Source: Purshia tridentata
Lineage: Eukaryota > Streptophyta > Magnoliopsida > Rosales > Rosaceae
Assembly: GCA_003254885.1 (NCBI GenBank)
Contig: QANT01000514.1
Location: forward strand, 1-39,549
Length of the DNA stretch: 39,549 bases
Reading direction: 5' to 3'
A program made the translations under genes and the position numbers. Positions 1 to 10,586 of the stretch are shown here, one piece after another; the stretch's first letter is position 1; each line of letters starts with the position of its first letter. A model generated the notes under the pieces. The model ran no database searches and had not been told where the DNA came from. It was given only the letters and a program-made list of their open reading frames with translations.

Positions 1-56
1 ATTTCTTTTTTAAAACAATTCTATTTAAAAAAGGTCAAAAAAACATATATAAATAT

Positions 57-236
57 TTAAGGATGAAAATTGCAAATGGACAAAAACTCAAGGATCAAAA
101 TTAGAAATGGACAAAAACCCAAGGACCAAAACTGGAATTTTGAAACTACGAGGACCAAATTTGTTTTTGAGTAAAACCCAAGGACTAAAATCAGAATTTT
201 GAAACCACGAGGACCAAATTTGTTTTTGGAGTAAAA
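57..236. repeat. Two-copy 59-bp tandem repeat, probable mobile-element edge
   Basis: A unit of about 59 bp containing GAGGACCAAATTTGTTTTTG occurs twice in tandem (about 121-179 and 180-236), preceded by shorter related segments with AAGGAYCAAAAYT. The phrases 'aggaccaaaa' and 'agggactaaaa' are typical of terminal or subterminal parts of plant transposable elements, but no matching second end is visible, so the element class is unknown. Translations of the reverse strand here merely reflect the repeat and are not genes. Confidence 0.6.
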
Positions 237-2031
237 CACAGGGACTAAAAACGTATTTAACCCATTTTTTTTTTTTCACCAAATGTTTTGTCAACACGTT
301 ATGAAGATTTTGTCCTCATTTAAGAAATTAGAACATAGGGCAGGGGTTTTTTTTTTCACCACTTAATCTTATTATTGATATAGTTTAATACTTTACTGTA
401 TAAATTGTCAATCGTGATCTCTTCTTTGATTTTAACTCTCATAATTTTAAACTTTTCTTTCTTGATTAGATTTTAAGTAACCCTTTTAAGCTAGACTTAA
501 AATCAAAAGTTACAATATAAAAATTTAACCTCGAATGATGATTCTACATTATAAAATATAGAATCATAACTTGAAAAAATGTGAAATATCATAATTAAAA
601 AGAGTCACAACTTTCTTTTAACTAAAGAGCGGATCTCCTGTTGAAAAATAATCCTAGATGGAGATTGTGTGTATATATATATATATATTAGTGGGTTCGG
701 TACAGTTATCGTACCGAAACACCACGACCGAATTCCGATCGATATAGGTCTGGAGGAGAGTTTTGGGCTTCGATATCGTACCGACAATGGTCGGTAACCG
801 TTCACTACGGTATCGGTCGAAGAAGGACGGTGTCGAAGCGATATTGGGTCTTCCGATACCTTATCATGATGATCATCCAAAAATCAGAGATGGAGAGAAA
901 TGGAGAAATTATAGATGAACTAACTGCAATACTGAAGCTCTCCAAGCTGTACCCTAACATTTGATTGTTATTTTTTTTTTGGAAAAATCAGGGATGAAGA
1001 GAGATGGAGGCGGAGATAAAAAAGCTAGTGAAAGACAGAGAAAAAAACAGAGAACACGCTCATCTCACCAACCAGTGAGAGATGGAGAGCTTGGAGAGAG
1101 AGATTGATTATGGGAACTACCTAAGAAAATCAAGAGAGAGATGGATTTTGAGAGAAAGGAGGCGTAGAGAGGGGATTCTGAGAGAGAGAATGAACTGATG
1201 ATTAATTTAGGGAGAAGAGGAGGTGGAGCAGTATTAGGCTATTAGCCTATTAGGTCCGAATGAGAGAAGGTGGAGGAGTTGGGCTTTATTTATCTTTTGG
1301 TCCATTTGGCCTATTATAGCTGCTAGGGTAGTATTAGGTGTATTTGGTCCATTTGATCCAATATAGACATTATAGCTACTGGAGTATTAGTTGTTGGCCC
1401 ATAATTGAACCAATATGCCTTTCTTTCTCTCTATGTACATTCGGTGCCAGAGGTCTCCAGAAATTTCTTTACCCCTCTGCCTCTGGGCTTTCCTCTACAA
1501 TTAACCCATTGCTAATTTCTACACCATTCTCTACAAAACTTTCACCACCGTGAAAGCACCCGCTAGAAAATTAAATGTATAGGAACCAAAGCTGAAAGCC
1601 CTTCCTTGTTATGGATCCACATGTCTAGAGCTTACATTCCTACATGAGGGTCAAATTATTGGGTAAGCTCCTTTTTCTTCATGGTCCAGATGCTTAAGAA
1701 AGAAGCTGCTTGTTATGATTATCAAGTAAGCTCCCTTTTCTTCTTGGTCCATTTCCTTCTGGATTCCCAAAATTTTGAACTAAACAAAAATTTTGAACAA
1801 AGTATATGTGCAGACCTTTTGAATAAAATATATCAATAATAAATAAAATCTATATATATGCGGTACGGTACGGTATACCGTTGGTATTGAATTAAGTTTT
1901 GATATCATATATAGGCAGTATGGTACGGTATAATTGTCGATACCGCAAATGTGTGTTTTTATACCATACCGATCGGTATGGTTGTGGTACGGTATGCGGT
2001 TTTTTTCGGCTTTACGGTATAAAAAACCAGC
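237..2031. other. Gene-free stretch with GGTACGGTA-rich repeat segments
   Basis: No credible coding frame is present. Two segments (about 690-860 and 1858-2031) are rich in inverted forms of GGTACCG, ATACCG and CGGTAT, a composition I associate with interspersed plant repeats; the right one ends in an ACGGTATAAAAAACCAGCCC-type phrase. The middle, about 880-1210, is purine-rich with many GAGAGA runs. I cannot pair the two CGGTA-rich segments as the ends of one element with confidence. Confidence 0.45.
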
Positions 2032-2039
2032 CCTATATA

Positions 2040-2748
2040 CAGTGGCGGACCCACGTTGGGAGGTAGGGGGTCGGGCGACCCCTCGAACGCTGGAGGTTTA
2101 AGGCTGGAACCACCTTTCTCAGCCACCGTTGACCCCCTAACTTCTGGCTAGTGACCCCTCGCTGCCCAGTCGCCCACCAGGTGTTTGATAAAAAGCTTGA
2201 GTGGGAATTGGGAGGTGGGGACGCTGGAGCAGTGGACTGAGTTGGGTGTTTCTCTAGATGATAAATTGCCTAAAGTGACTGGCGCTATGAAACTTGCTTT
2301 CACGTTCAGAAAACCAACAGATACCATTTAAGAATTCTTTTAGATTTAAATACTAATTTTTTAAAAAGCTAACACCTTCTTAAAATCCTTTACTTTCCTA
2401 TTTTACCCTTTTGCTATGCACTCATATTGTTTAGTCTCATACTGGTTTATATTGTTTCTGCCATGACTATCATCAACTTACCTTGGTTGCCATAACTATT
2501 ATCAACTTACACTTCTTTTATTTTTTATAATTATTTTTTATTTTTTAAGTTTATAGCCTAACTAGAACCAAACTCGACCAAACTCAAGTTGTGATTCCCA
2601 ACCAAACCCAAAATTCCCAATACTCAACTCGCCAACAAGTACGCCTTGTCCTCGGGACACCCCCCCCAATCACATTTCACCGCCGCGGGTCACTTGCTCA
2701 CTACTACCACCATGACCCCCCAAGTAAAAGATCCTGGATCTGCCACTG
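2040..2748. mobile_element. Non-autonomous hAT-like DNA element upstream of UGT copy A
   Basis: The left end starts CAGTGGCGGACCCAC and the right end, read in reverse, starts CAGTGGCAGATCCAGG, giving terminal inverted repeats of about 15 bp with a few mismatches. The bases outside are CCTATATA on the left (2032-2039) and TCTATATA on the right (2749-2756), a 7-of-8 match that fits the 8-bp target duplication of hAT elements. There is no transposase frame inside, so it would be non-autonomous. Its right edge lies about 120 bp before the start codon of the first UGT gene. Confidence 0.65.
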
Positions 2749-2800
2749 TCTATATATATATTATATTATTTATGAACCGACTAATGGAACCTTCTTTCTC

Positions 2801-2807
2801 TATAAAA
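2801..2807 (+). promoter_or_regulatory. Probable TATA box of UGT copy A
   Basis: TATAAAA lies about 70 bp before the start codon, a normal distance for a plant core promoter with a short leader. A GA-rich leader (about 2850-2865) precedes the ATG, and a similar GA-rich leader precedes the ATG of copy C, suggesting a shared ancestral 5' region. The hAT-like element ends only about 50 bp upstream, so more distal promoter elements would have to lie inside or beyond it. Confidence 0.5.
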
Positions 2808-2869
2808 CTGGTACCATAACACTTCGTTCATTGCAACAGATCTAATTTGAGAGAGAGAAGAGAGAATCA

Positions 2870-4560
2870 ATGTGGTCCATTGCCATGATAGAGAAGCCAC
2901 ATGCAGTATGCATACCATTCCCAGCTCAAGGCCACATAAACCCAATGCTCAAATTGGCCAAACTTCTCCACCACAAAGGCTTCCACATAACCTTTGTGAA
3001 CACAGAGTACAACCACAAACGCCTCCTCAAATCCAGAGGCCCCAACTCTCTTCATGGCCTTCCCACTTTTAATTTCGAGACCATTCCTGATGGCCTCCCT
3101 CCAACTGATGCAAATGCCACCCAAGACATCCCATCCCTCTGCTATTCGACATGCACGACCTGCTTGCCACCCTTCAGAAACCTTGTTTCCAAGCTCAATG
3201 CGTCACCCACTTCCCCTCATGTGAGTTGTATAATCTCTGATGGTATTATGAGCTTCACTCTTGATGCAGCAGAGGAACTGGGTGTTCCAGAAGTGCTTTT
3301 CTGGACACCTAGTGCCTGTGGCTTCATGGCCTACGTTCACTACCACCACTTAATTCAAAAGGGTCTCAGTCCTCTTAAAGGTACTAAACACTAATAATTA
3401 AGACAAGCCCAACTACTTGTTTCTCTGTTTTTTGTTCATAAACTGCATGTTGTTTGTAATGTATTTGAGGAAATGACTTCAAGCTTCTTAGACTGATTTA
3501 GGAAGTCAAAGACCGACTTAATTTGTAATAAATAAATAAATTTATTTACATGTTTATTTGTATATGAACAAGTTGTACTTATTAAACATTTTTCATAAGA
3601 ATGTTTCATTCACTGATAATACTATTTTATTTTCTTTAATTTGCAGATGAGAGTTATTTGACAAACGGGTATTTGGAAACCGTGATATATCGGATACCAG
3701 GCATGGGAGGTATTCGTTTAAAGGACATCCCCAGCTTCATTAGGACCACAGACCGAGATGACATTGTGCTGAATTTTGTTGTGTCTGAGACCAAACGAGC
3801 TCAAAGAGCTTCTGCTATTATTTTGAACACCTTCCATGACTTGGAACATGAAGTTTCAGATGCTCTTTCAAATTTGCTACCACCGATTTACTCCATCGGA
3901 CCACTACATCTACAAGTTAATCAGCTCCCGGCAGATAACGATTTGCAGTCGATTGGCTCAAACCTTTTGACAGAGGAACCAGAGTGTCTTGAATGGCTTG
4001 ATTCTAAAGAACCCAATTCAGTGGTTTATGTCAACTTTGGAAACATCAGAGTCATGACATCCGAGCAGCTGATTGAGTTTGCTTGGGGACTTGCACACAG
4101 CAACCCGACCCTTTTGTGGGTCATTAGGCCTGACCTTGTTGCAGGGGATTCAGCTGTGGTTCCGCCAGAGTTTGTGGAAGAGACCAAGGAAAGAAGTCTA
4201 TTGGCAAGTTGGTGCCCTCAAGAACAAGTCTTGAGCCACCCTTCTATTGGAGGGTTCTTGACTCACAGTGGTTGGAACTCTACCCTTGAAAGTATATGTG
4301 GTGGAGTACCTATGATTTGTTGGCCTTTCTTTGCTGAGCAACAGACTAATTGCAGGTACTGTTGCAAAGAGTGGGGCATAGGCATGGAGATAGAGGGTGA
4401 TGTGAAAAGGGATTATGTAGAGGGGCTTGTCAGAAAGTTGATGGAAGGAGAGGAGGGCAAAGAAATGAGAAAGAAAGCCATTGAATGGAAGAAGTGTGCA
4501 AAGGAGGCCGTGACTGGTCCAAATGGGCTGTCTTTTTTGGATTTGGACAAAAATGGTTGA
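2870..4560 (+). CDS. UDP-glycosyltransferase, UGT85A-like (tandem copy A)
   Basis: Family 1 glycosyltransferase that would transfer glucose from UDP-glucose to a small hydroxylated acceptor in the cytosol; related UGT85A enzymes act on cyanohydrins, iridoids and terpenols, but the acceptor here cannot be read. Exon 1 is 2870-3380 and exon 2 is 3647-4560, joined across a phase-1 GT-AG intron to give 474 residues. His22 in the AQGH motif is the expected catalytic base and Asp124 in SDG its partner. The 44-residue PSPG box runs from Trp359 to Gln402; a final Gln is associated with glucose preference. Oddities: the usual Ser after NFG is Asn303, residue 305 is Arg where copies B and C have Thr, and one extra A in the run at 4549-4553 ends the protein at DKNG, about nine residues early compared with the sister copies; without it the frame would close at 4588. 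Probably functional or nearly so. Confidence 0.88.
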
Positions 4561-4588
4561 CCAGGTGCTTCTGTCTCCCAGAATTTAG

Positions 4589-5072
4589 AATTTTGATTAA
4601 TTGATTTTGTTAGGGGTGAAGTGGATCCCCATCTATGTGTCAAACCAATGTAGCTTGCCGTCCTTCAATTTTCTGTTGTAAAATGTGATCCAACGATTAA
4701 AACAGGATGTCCAATAATCAAATAAAGAACATGGATTTTGTTTTATTTTTATTATTGCACACTGTCATTATGTCATATAACAAATAAAGGACATGGAAAT
4801 ATGAGATAAGAATCATAAGAGATTAGCATTGATTAAAAATGAGCTTCCTATGGTTCAATGAAGTAATTACAATGGGCTGACTTTGATTTTGTGTTTTCAG
4901 AGATGCCCAACGTAGAAGACTAGAATTAATACATGTCATGCATGCGCCAAACGACTAAACAGATGGCTAGCATGCACGACTTTTTCCATAGCTTATAATC
5001 ACCTTGCGAGATCTCTTCTCCTACAATTATTTCTCCATCTTTTCCTCAACTTTTGAGCAGAAAAAGAACACC
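4589..5072. other. Intergenic region between UGT copy A and the dioxygenase
   Basis: AT-rich sequence without coding signals. It should hold the 3' region of the UGT (AATAAA-like ATCAAATAAAG near 4719) and the promoter of the dioxygenase. A TTATAAT motif near 4993, about 80 bp before the dioxygenase ATG, is a possible TATA box. No repeats stand out. Confidence 0.4.
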
Positions 5073-6744
5073 ATGAGCACCCAAACAGTGACCAAAATTC
5101 CGGTGGTAGATTTCTCCAAATCAGAGGACTGCTGGAAGCCAGAGACAAGTTGTTGGGTCTCAGCTGGCAGAGAAGTTTGCCATGCACTCGAAGAGTTTGG
5201 TTGTTTCATTGCAATCCTGTCTAACAAAGTGTCTTTGGAGCTTCACAACACTTTGTTTGGTACATTGAGCGAGATGTTTGATTTCCCAACCGAAATCAAA
5301 GCCCAACATGCTTACCAAGACAAGCCTTTCCCTGGCTATTTCACTAAGAATCCTGCCCATGAATCCATGTTCCTTGATAATGTTTCAAACCCAGAAGAAC
5401 TTCAGAGATTCTCACATATTTTTTGGCCCAACGGAAACTCTCAGTTTCGGTATGCTTTTCGAAACATATGTTAATCTTGGATTGTTCATTTTAATTCTCG
5501 TCTAATTCTTGTTCTCATTTTTTTGGGGTGGCCAGTGATAGTGTTGATATGTATATGAAAGTGTTGGCAGAACTAAATGAAGTTGTGACGAGAATGGTAT
5601 TCGAGAAGTATGGTGTAGAGAAGTATCATGATGATCACATTCAATCGAGTTTTTACTCTCTGAAATTTACTAAATACAAAGAACCCAAGAAAGGTAACTG
5701 GGATGTAAGTCTGGTTAGTCATACGGACAAGAACTTTTCCACCATTCTCTGTCAAAATCATGTCAATGGTTTGGAGATAAATACCAAGGATGATCAATGG
5801 ATATGTGTTGATCTTCCACCTTCATCTTTCATATTCCTAGCAAGTGATATATTTCAGGTACGTACGTATGTATTTGCCATAAATTTTTATTATATATTGT
5901 ACTGCATTAATTCATTACCACTAAAATATATACGTATATATCACATGTCTCACATTAATACGTACCCAATATAGGCCCACACTCCTCTTTTTATTTAATA
6001 GATGAAACATCAGTTTAATTTCTAGCTTGATGATGAAATTCACATGTGAAACCAATCGATCGGTATCCCTTGTAGATCGATCAATTGAGGTGATTATTTA
6101 TAGTGTGAATAACGTATTAATTAACAATATATTATCAATTAGCTATTGATCTAATGAATAATTTAGTTACTCAAATTTTTTAAATAACTTTTTTGTCCAA
6201 CTAGTATTTATCTATAAAATATATATATATATATAATTTTCTCTAGAGAGGATATCCGCAAATTAATGCAGAAAGAACGCTAATACGGCGCTAATAAGGT
6301 ACCAACACGGATAAGATGTGCCATAAACAATTCGTGTCGGTATTATGTCGTCGCTCTGTCTGTATTTATAAATTTAAAATTTGCGGATATCCCCTCTAAA
6401 GAATGACTATATATATATCATTAATTAATTAGCCCTTTGGTTTTTTTGTTTGTAGTACTAGTGTCATTGCAATTTTATTTTGTTTTTCATACTAGGTTTG
6501 GAGCAATGATAGAATACGGTCTTGTAGACATAGAGTCGTTGTGAAGGAAAATAAGGTTAGATACTCATGCGGGCTTTCTTCACTCAAAAAAGGGGTAACA
6601 TACATACCGAAGGAGCTTGTGGACAAGGACAATCCCTTAAGATATAAGCCAATCGATCAGTCTGAATATCTTAAAGCACAACTCATCGGCACTTCTGGAG
6701 AATCTGGACCACCCCTTACCGTCAAGGCATATTGTGGCATTTGA
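5073..6744 (+). CDS. 2-oxoglutarate/Fe(II) dioxygenase, AOP-like
   Basis: A soluble dioxygenase expected to use 2-oxoglutarate, Fe(II) and O2 to oxidise a small molecule. The family resemblance is to AOP proteins (plant DOXC class); in Brassicaceae some AOPs act on glucosinolates, while relatives elsewhere mostly have unknown substrates. Exons are 5073-5449, 5536-5857 and 6496-6744 with GT-AG introns in frame, giving 315 residues, the usual length. The N-terminal non-haem oxygenase domain begins near residue 8 (IPVVDF). Iron ligands are His188 and Asp190 (HTD) and His245 (HRV); Arg255 and Ser257 (RYS) would bind 2-oxoglutarate. The start is the first ATG after a stop-containing leader. Oddities: around the second His the usual AGD and NGR phrases are ASD and NDR, and intron 2 holds a small inverted-repeat element. 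It sits among glycosyltransferases on the same strand, which may mean a shared pathway, but that is inference. Confidence 0.88.
6239..6403. mobile_element. 165-bp MITE-like inverted-repeat element in dioxygenase intron 2
   Basis: The left arm (6239-6264) and right arm (6378-6403) are reverse complements over about 26 bp with two mismatches, sharing the core GGATATCCGCAAATT. The element lies between TA-rich runs, so a TA-type target duplication cannot be distinguished. It contains no coding frame. It lies wholly within an intron and does not touch either splice site. Confidence 0.6.
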
Positions 6745-7081
6745 TTTTATATTTTTTAGGAATCAATAAAGAAGTAGTATTTGCATAATGATTTCAGAAT
6801 ATGACAATATAACATAGCTGGAACATATTTTCTTTCCTTTTTTCATAATAATAAAAACGTTATAATGTATGCATGTTTTCGATCTTAAGTATTGTTTTGA
6901 TGTCATTATTCTTGGTTTCTTATTGTATTTGAGATATTAAGGGTTTGCTTGGGCTGTATTATTAATGTTGTGGATGGACATATCAGTTCCTCACCGTTTC
7001 TCAAATATTAGTTAAATTCAAGAAACAGAACAAAAGAGGATTTTCATGGTGATTTACTTGTAAAGTTATAACGCATGTACA

Positions 7082-7112
<31 letters not shown>

Positions 7113-7751
7113 TCAAATGGTGATTTACTTTTTTTAGTTTCGGCTTCAACCATTTGTGTCGTATGATTTTTCTAACTATTTTCTTTTATAATAAAAATGT
7201 TGATTCTTTTATCCTAATTGGGGTAATTTGTGTCGTATGATTTTTCTAACTATTTTCCTTGATATTTACTTGTAAAGTTATAACGCATGTACAATTTTTT
7301 ATTATTATTATTATTTTTTTTTTTCAAATGGTGATTTACTTTTTTAGTTTCGGCTTCAACCATTTGTGTCGTATGATTTTTCTAACTATTTTCCTTTATA
7401 ATAAAAATGTTGATTCTTTTATCCTAATTGGGGTCCTCAACTAAAATGTTGCTCCTTTAATCCTAATTGGAGTCCTAAAAATCCTTCTTTTTGGCTCAGT
7501 TAAATCTGAGCCGCACAAAAAACCAAACGAACGGCCATTAAAAGATTCCCGCATCCCACATAAAAGAAAAAGCATCTGTATGGCTGTATTATATGGGAAT
7601 CTATATATACGGGTTAAGTGGCTTGCAATATGAGAATCTTTTCAAAAGTGGCTGTTGGGGATGATTATAAAAGTTGTAAACCAGACTCGTCTTCCTCACA
7701 CAGCATCCCATTTTCCTCAGCATTGTCTGAGTTTAGGTTCAATTTGAATTA
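6745..7751. other. Intergenic region with duplication, promoter of UGT copy B
   Basis: No coding sequence. It holds the 3' end of the dioxygenase gene, a direct duplication with ATT/TTA microsatellites (about 7051-7434, listed separately), and the upstream region of UGT copy B. TTATAAAAG near 7666, about 85 bp before the copy B ATG, is a plausible TATA box. Confidence 0.45.
7051..7434. repeat. Direct duplication of about 180 bp with (ATT)n tract
   Basis: A segment beginning near GATTTACTTGTAAAG and ending near ATCCTAATTGGGG is present at about 7051-7228 and again at about 7261-7434, nearly identical, with a short partial copy between them. Each copy carries an ATT microsatellite, nine or so units in the first and fewer in the second followed by a T run, so the copies differ mainly in the slippage-prone tract. 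Confidence 0.8.
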
Positions 7752-9323
7752 ATGGGTTACAATGCCTTGACAGAGAAGTCACATGCAGTATGTGTACCAT
7801 TCCCAGCTCAAGGTCACATAAACCCAATGCTCAAATTAGCCAAACTTCTCCACTACAAAGGCTTCCACAAAACCTTTGTGAACACACAGTTTATTCACAA
7901 GCGCAAGCTGAAATCCCAAGGCCTCAACTCCCTCAATGGCCTCCCCACCTTTAGATTTGAAACCATACCTAATGGCCTCCCTCCAGCTGATGATCATGCT
8001 CATAATGCCACCCAACACATGCCTTCGGTATGCAAATCCACAAGAAAGACCTGCTTGGCACCTTTCAGAGACTTGTGTCCAAGCTCAATTCTTCGCCGGA
8101 TGTTCCTCCAGTGAGCTGTGTAGTTTCTGATGGTATCATGCACTTTGCTCTTGATGTAGCCAAAGAACTGGGGCTTCCCCAACTTCTTTTTTGGACAACA
8201 AGTGCTTGTGGCTTCATGGGCTACCTTCAGTATCGGCCTCTCATTGAAGAGGGCTTCATTCCTCTTAAAGGTACTATTGTATAATCAATCAAAATGAGGA
8301 TATGACATCAAATTTCTGAGTGGTCATTTGGAAAATTGGAAACCACTGACTTTTTTCTAATTATTTTCTTTGATTTGCAGATGCTAGTTATTTGACAAAC
8401 GGGTATTTGGATACAGTAATAGATTGGATACCAGGCATGAAGGGTATACGATTGAGGGACCTCCCTAGCTTCATTAGAACAACACACCCAGATGACCCAA
8501 TTCTGGATTTTGTTTTGGTTGATACAGAACGAGCCCAAAGAGCTTCTGCTATCATTTTGAACACCTTTCATGCCTTAGAGCATGAAGTTTTGGGTGCACT
8601 TTCACATTTGCTACCACCACCCATTTACTCCATTGGACCTCTACAACTACAACTTACTCAGATCCCGGCAGATAACTATTTGAAGTTGATTGAATCAAAC
8701 CTATGGACAGAAGAAGCAGAGCTTGACTCTAAAGAACCTAATTCTGTGTTTTATGTAAACTTTGGAAGCCTCACAGTTGTGACATCCGAGCAATTGATTG
8801 AGTTTTCTTGGGGACTAAGAAACAGCAACCAGACTTTTTTTGGGTCATTAGGCCTAACCTAGTGGAAGGTGGGGAATCAGAATCAGCTGTGGTACTTCCA
8901 CAAGAGTTTGTAGAAGAGACCAAGGAAAGGGGTCTTATGGCAAGTTGGTGCCCTCAAGAACTTGTTCTGAGACACCAAGCAATTGGAGGGTTCTTGACTC
9001 ACAGTGGGTGGAACTCTACAATTGAAAGTGTTTGTGGTGGAGTGCCCATGATTTGTTGGCCCTTCAGTGCTGACCAACAGACCAATTGTAGGTTCTGTTG
9101 CAAAGAGTGGGGCATAGGCATGGAGATAGAGGGTGATGTTAAGAGAAATCACATAGAGGGGCTTGTGAGGAAGTTAATGGAGGGAGAGGAAGGCAAGGAG
9201 ATGAGGAAGAAAGCCATGGAATGGAAGAAGTTGGCAGAGGAGGCTAGTATTGGTCCGAATGGGTTCTCTGTTTTGGATTTGGACAAAATGGTTAACCAGG
9301 TGCTTCAATCTCCAAGAAATTAG
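7752..9323 (+). pseudogene. UGT85A-like glycosyltransferase, disrupted (tandem copy B)
   Basis: Same architecture as copies A and C: exon 1 is 7752-8270, exon 2 is 8381-9323, with a phase-1 GT-AG intron at the identical place. The N-terminal AQGH motif, the SDG aspartate and a full PSPG box (8946-9077, ending ADQ) are all present, so the ancestor was a normal UDP-glucosyltransferase. As read it is broken three times. A base is missing near 8071-8074, where FRDL should run on into VSKLN. Twelve bases are missing near 8722, removing the CLEW residues before LDSKEPN. A T is missing from the run near 8836 before the WVIRP motif. The frame recovers after each lesion and the C-terminus matches the sister copies to the stop. 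Either it is a young pseudogene or some single-base gaps are sequence errors; the 12-base deletion is not explained by a homopolymer error. Confidence 0.85.
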
Positions 9324-9824
9324 GTTCATTACTTGTATTAATTGGAGCAACTTCATTCTCATTAGGCATTCCAATAAATATCAAACTGGAATTTGACCAT
9401 TAATAAGCAAGCCCAAAGCAGAAACCAATAAGAAAGAAAAAGCAGAAAACCCAAAAGTCAGCATCCCAATATATAAAAGACAAAGTAACTAACAGCAGCA
9501 ACCAAACGAACGAAATAAAAACTTAAACTACCCCAATGGACTCCTTCGCCACCTTAGAATTGTGATTGCGCTATTATAACTTTTGAAAATTTGATTCAAC
9601 TCCTTTTGGTAAATTTTGGTAGATGTCATGTCAATTAATTGGTATTTATTAGTGTACATGTCACTTTTTTTTAATGTAAGATATATTTTTTTTGCTTATT
9701 TCGCACGAAAGAGTTTTAAAAATTGTTTGAATAAAAAATATGGATAATTTATTTATTGTTGCAGAATTTATGGTGTTGAACATCATTGGATCTGCTTCCT
9801 TCGCATTTTTTACCCATTTTCTCG
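9324..9824. other. Intergenic region downstream of UGT copy B
   Basis: AT-rich non-coding sequence. It should contain the 3' untranslated region and polyadenylation signals of copy B (CAATAAAT near 9371 is a candidate). I see no gene or clear repeat until the duplication that starts at 9825. Confidence 0.35.
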
Positions 9825-10066
9825 GTAAGTTTAACTCAATCTCACAGAGTGTAAAATGACTTGTTGAGACTTCTTTCAATATAAATTTCTATTTAGTTAG
9901 AATTCTAACCTTCTATTATAGATTTTTGAGGAGAAACTACACCAAAGTAAGTTTAACTCGATCCCACAGAGTGTAAAATGACTTGTTGAGACTTCTTCCA
10001 ATATAAATTTCTATTTAGTTAGAATTCTAACATTCTATTATAGATTTTTGAGGAGAAACTACACCA
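9825..10066. repeat. 121-bp tandem duplication
   Basis: A 121-bp unit starting GTAAGTTTAACTC and ending ACTACACCAAA occurs twice in direct succession (9825-9945 and 9946-10066) with only a handful of substitutions. The boundaries abut exactly, which points to a recent unequal-crossover or replication event. The CACAGAGTGTAAAATGACTTG phrase resembles retroelement-derived sequence, but no LTR ends are recognisable. Confidence 0.85.
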
Positions 10067-10226
10067 AAAAATTAGAAAGATATAAATTTAGTCTAATATT
10101 AGATACGATGAGGTATTGGATCCAAAATTTTCCTTTCATTCATGGTTGACTGCAAGGTCTCTTAGAGATTATGAATGAACAGTTAATATGTGAGGACAAT
10201 GTTTGACAACTGAGTGACCTTATAGG

Positions 10227-10492
10227 CAGTGGCAAACCCAAAAAAATGTCTTCGTGGGGCAAGGAAAATATATATTGACTAATATTTCTGACAACAAAAA
10301 GTTTTACAAAAATGACTCGCTTGATGCATGCCCTTGTTGCTTCTTCATTGAGGCATTCCAGCAAACAGGTTGCCCCCATCTCTAAAGAAAACATCAAAAT
10401 AAGATTTAAAGAGCATGAAAATATTTTAATGGGTGAGAAAAGAGGGGAGTGGAGGATTTGCCTACACTCGCCCTAACATGGGTCTGCCCTTG
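10227..10492. mobile_element. 266-bp non-autonomous hAT element with perfect 8-bp target duplication
   Basis: The element begins CAGTGGCAAACCCA and its right end, read in reverse, begins CAAGGGCAGACCCA (11 of 14 matching). It is flanked on both sides by CTTATAGG (10219-10226 and 10493-10500), an exact 8-bp duplication as expected for the hAT superfamily. There is no transposase frame. Its ends resemble those of the larger element at 2040-2748, so both may have been moved by the same kind of transposase. Confidence 0.82.
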
Positions 10493-10586
10493 CTTATAGG
10501 TCTTGTTCGTAGGACGTGACTGGACAAGGCTAAGTAATTAAAAAGACAATAGTCCCTTGTCTTATGTTTAATGGACTTACTAAAAT

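Noticed and set aside
605..880. 91-codon minus-strand frame
   Set aside because: It lies in the CGGTA-rich interspersed repeat, with no homology that I recognise and no splice or promoter context.
690..2031. One large element bounded by the two CGGTAC-rich segments
   Set aside because: The outer ends are not inverted or direct repeats of each other and there is no target duplication, so I kept only a general repeat note.
7052..7434. LTR retrotransposon remnant (two direct repeats)
   Set aside because: The copies are separated by only about 30 bp, lack TG...CA ends and primer-binding sites; a simple tandem duplication explains them.
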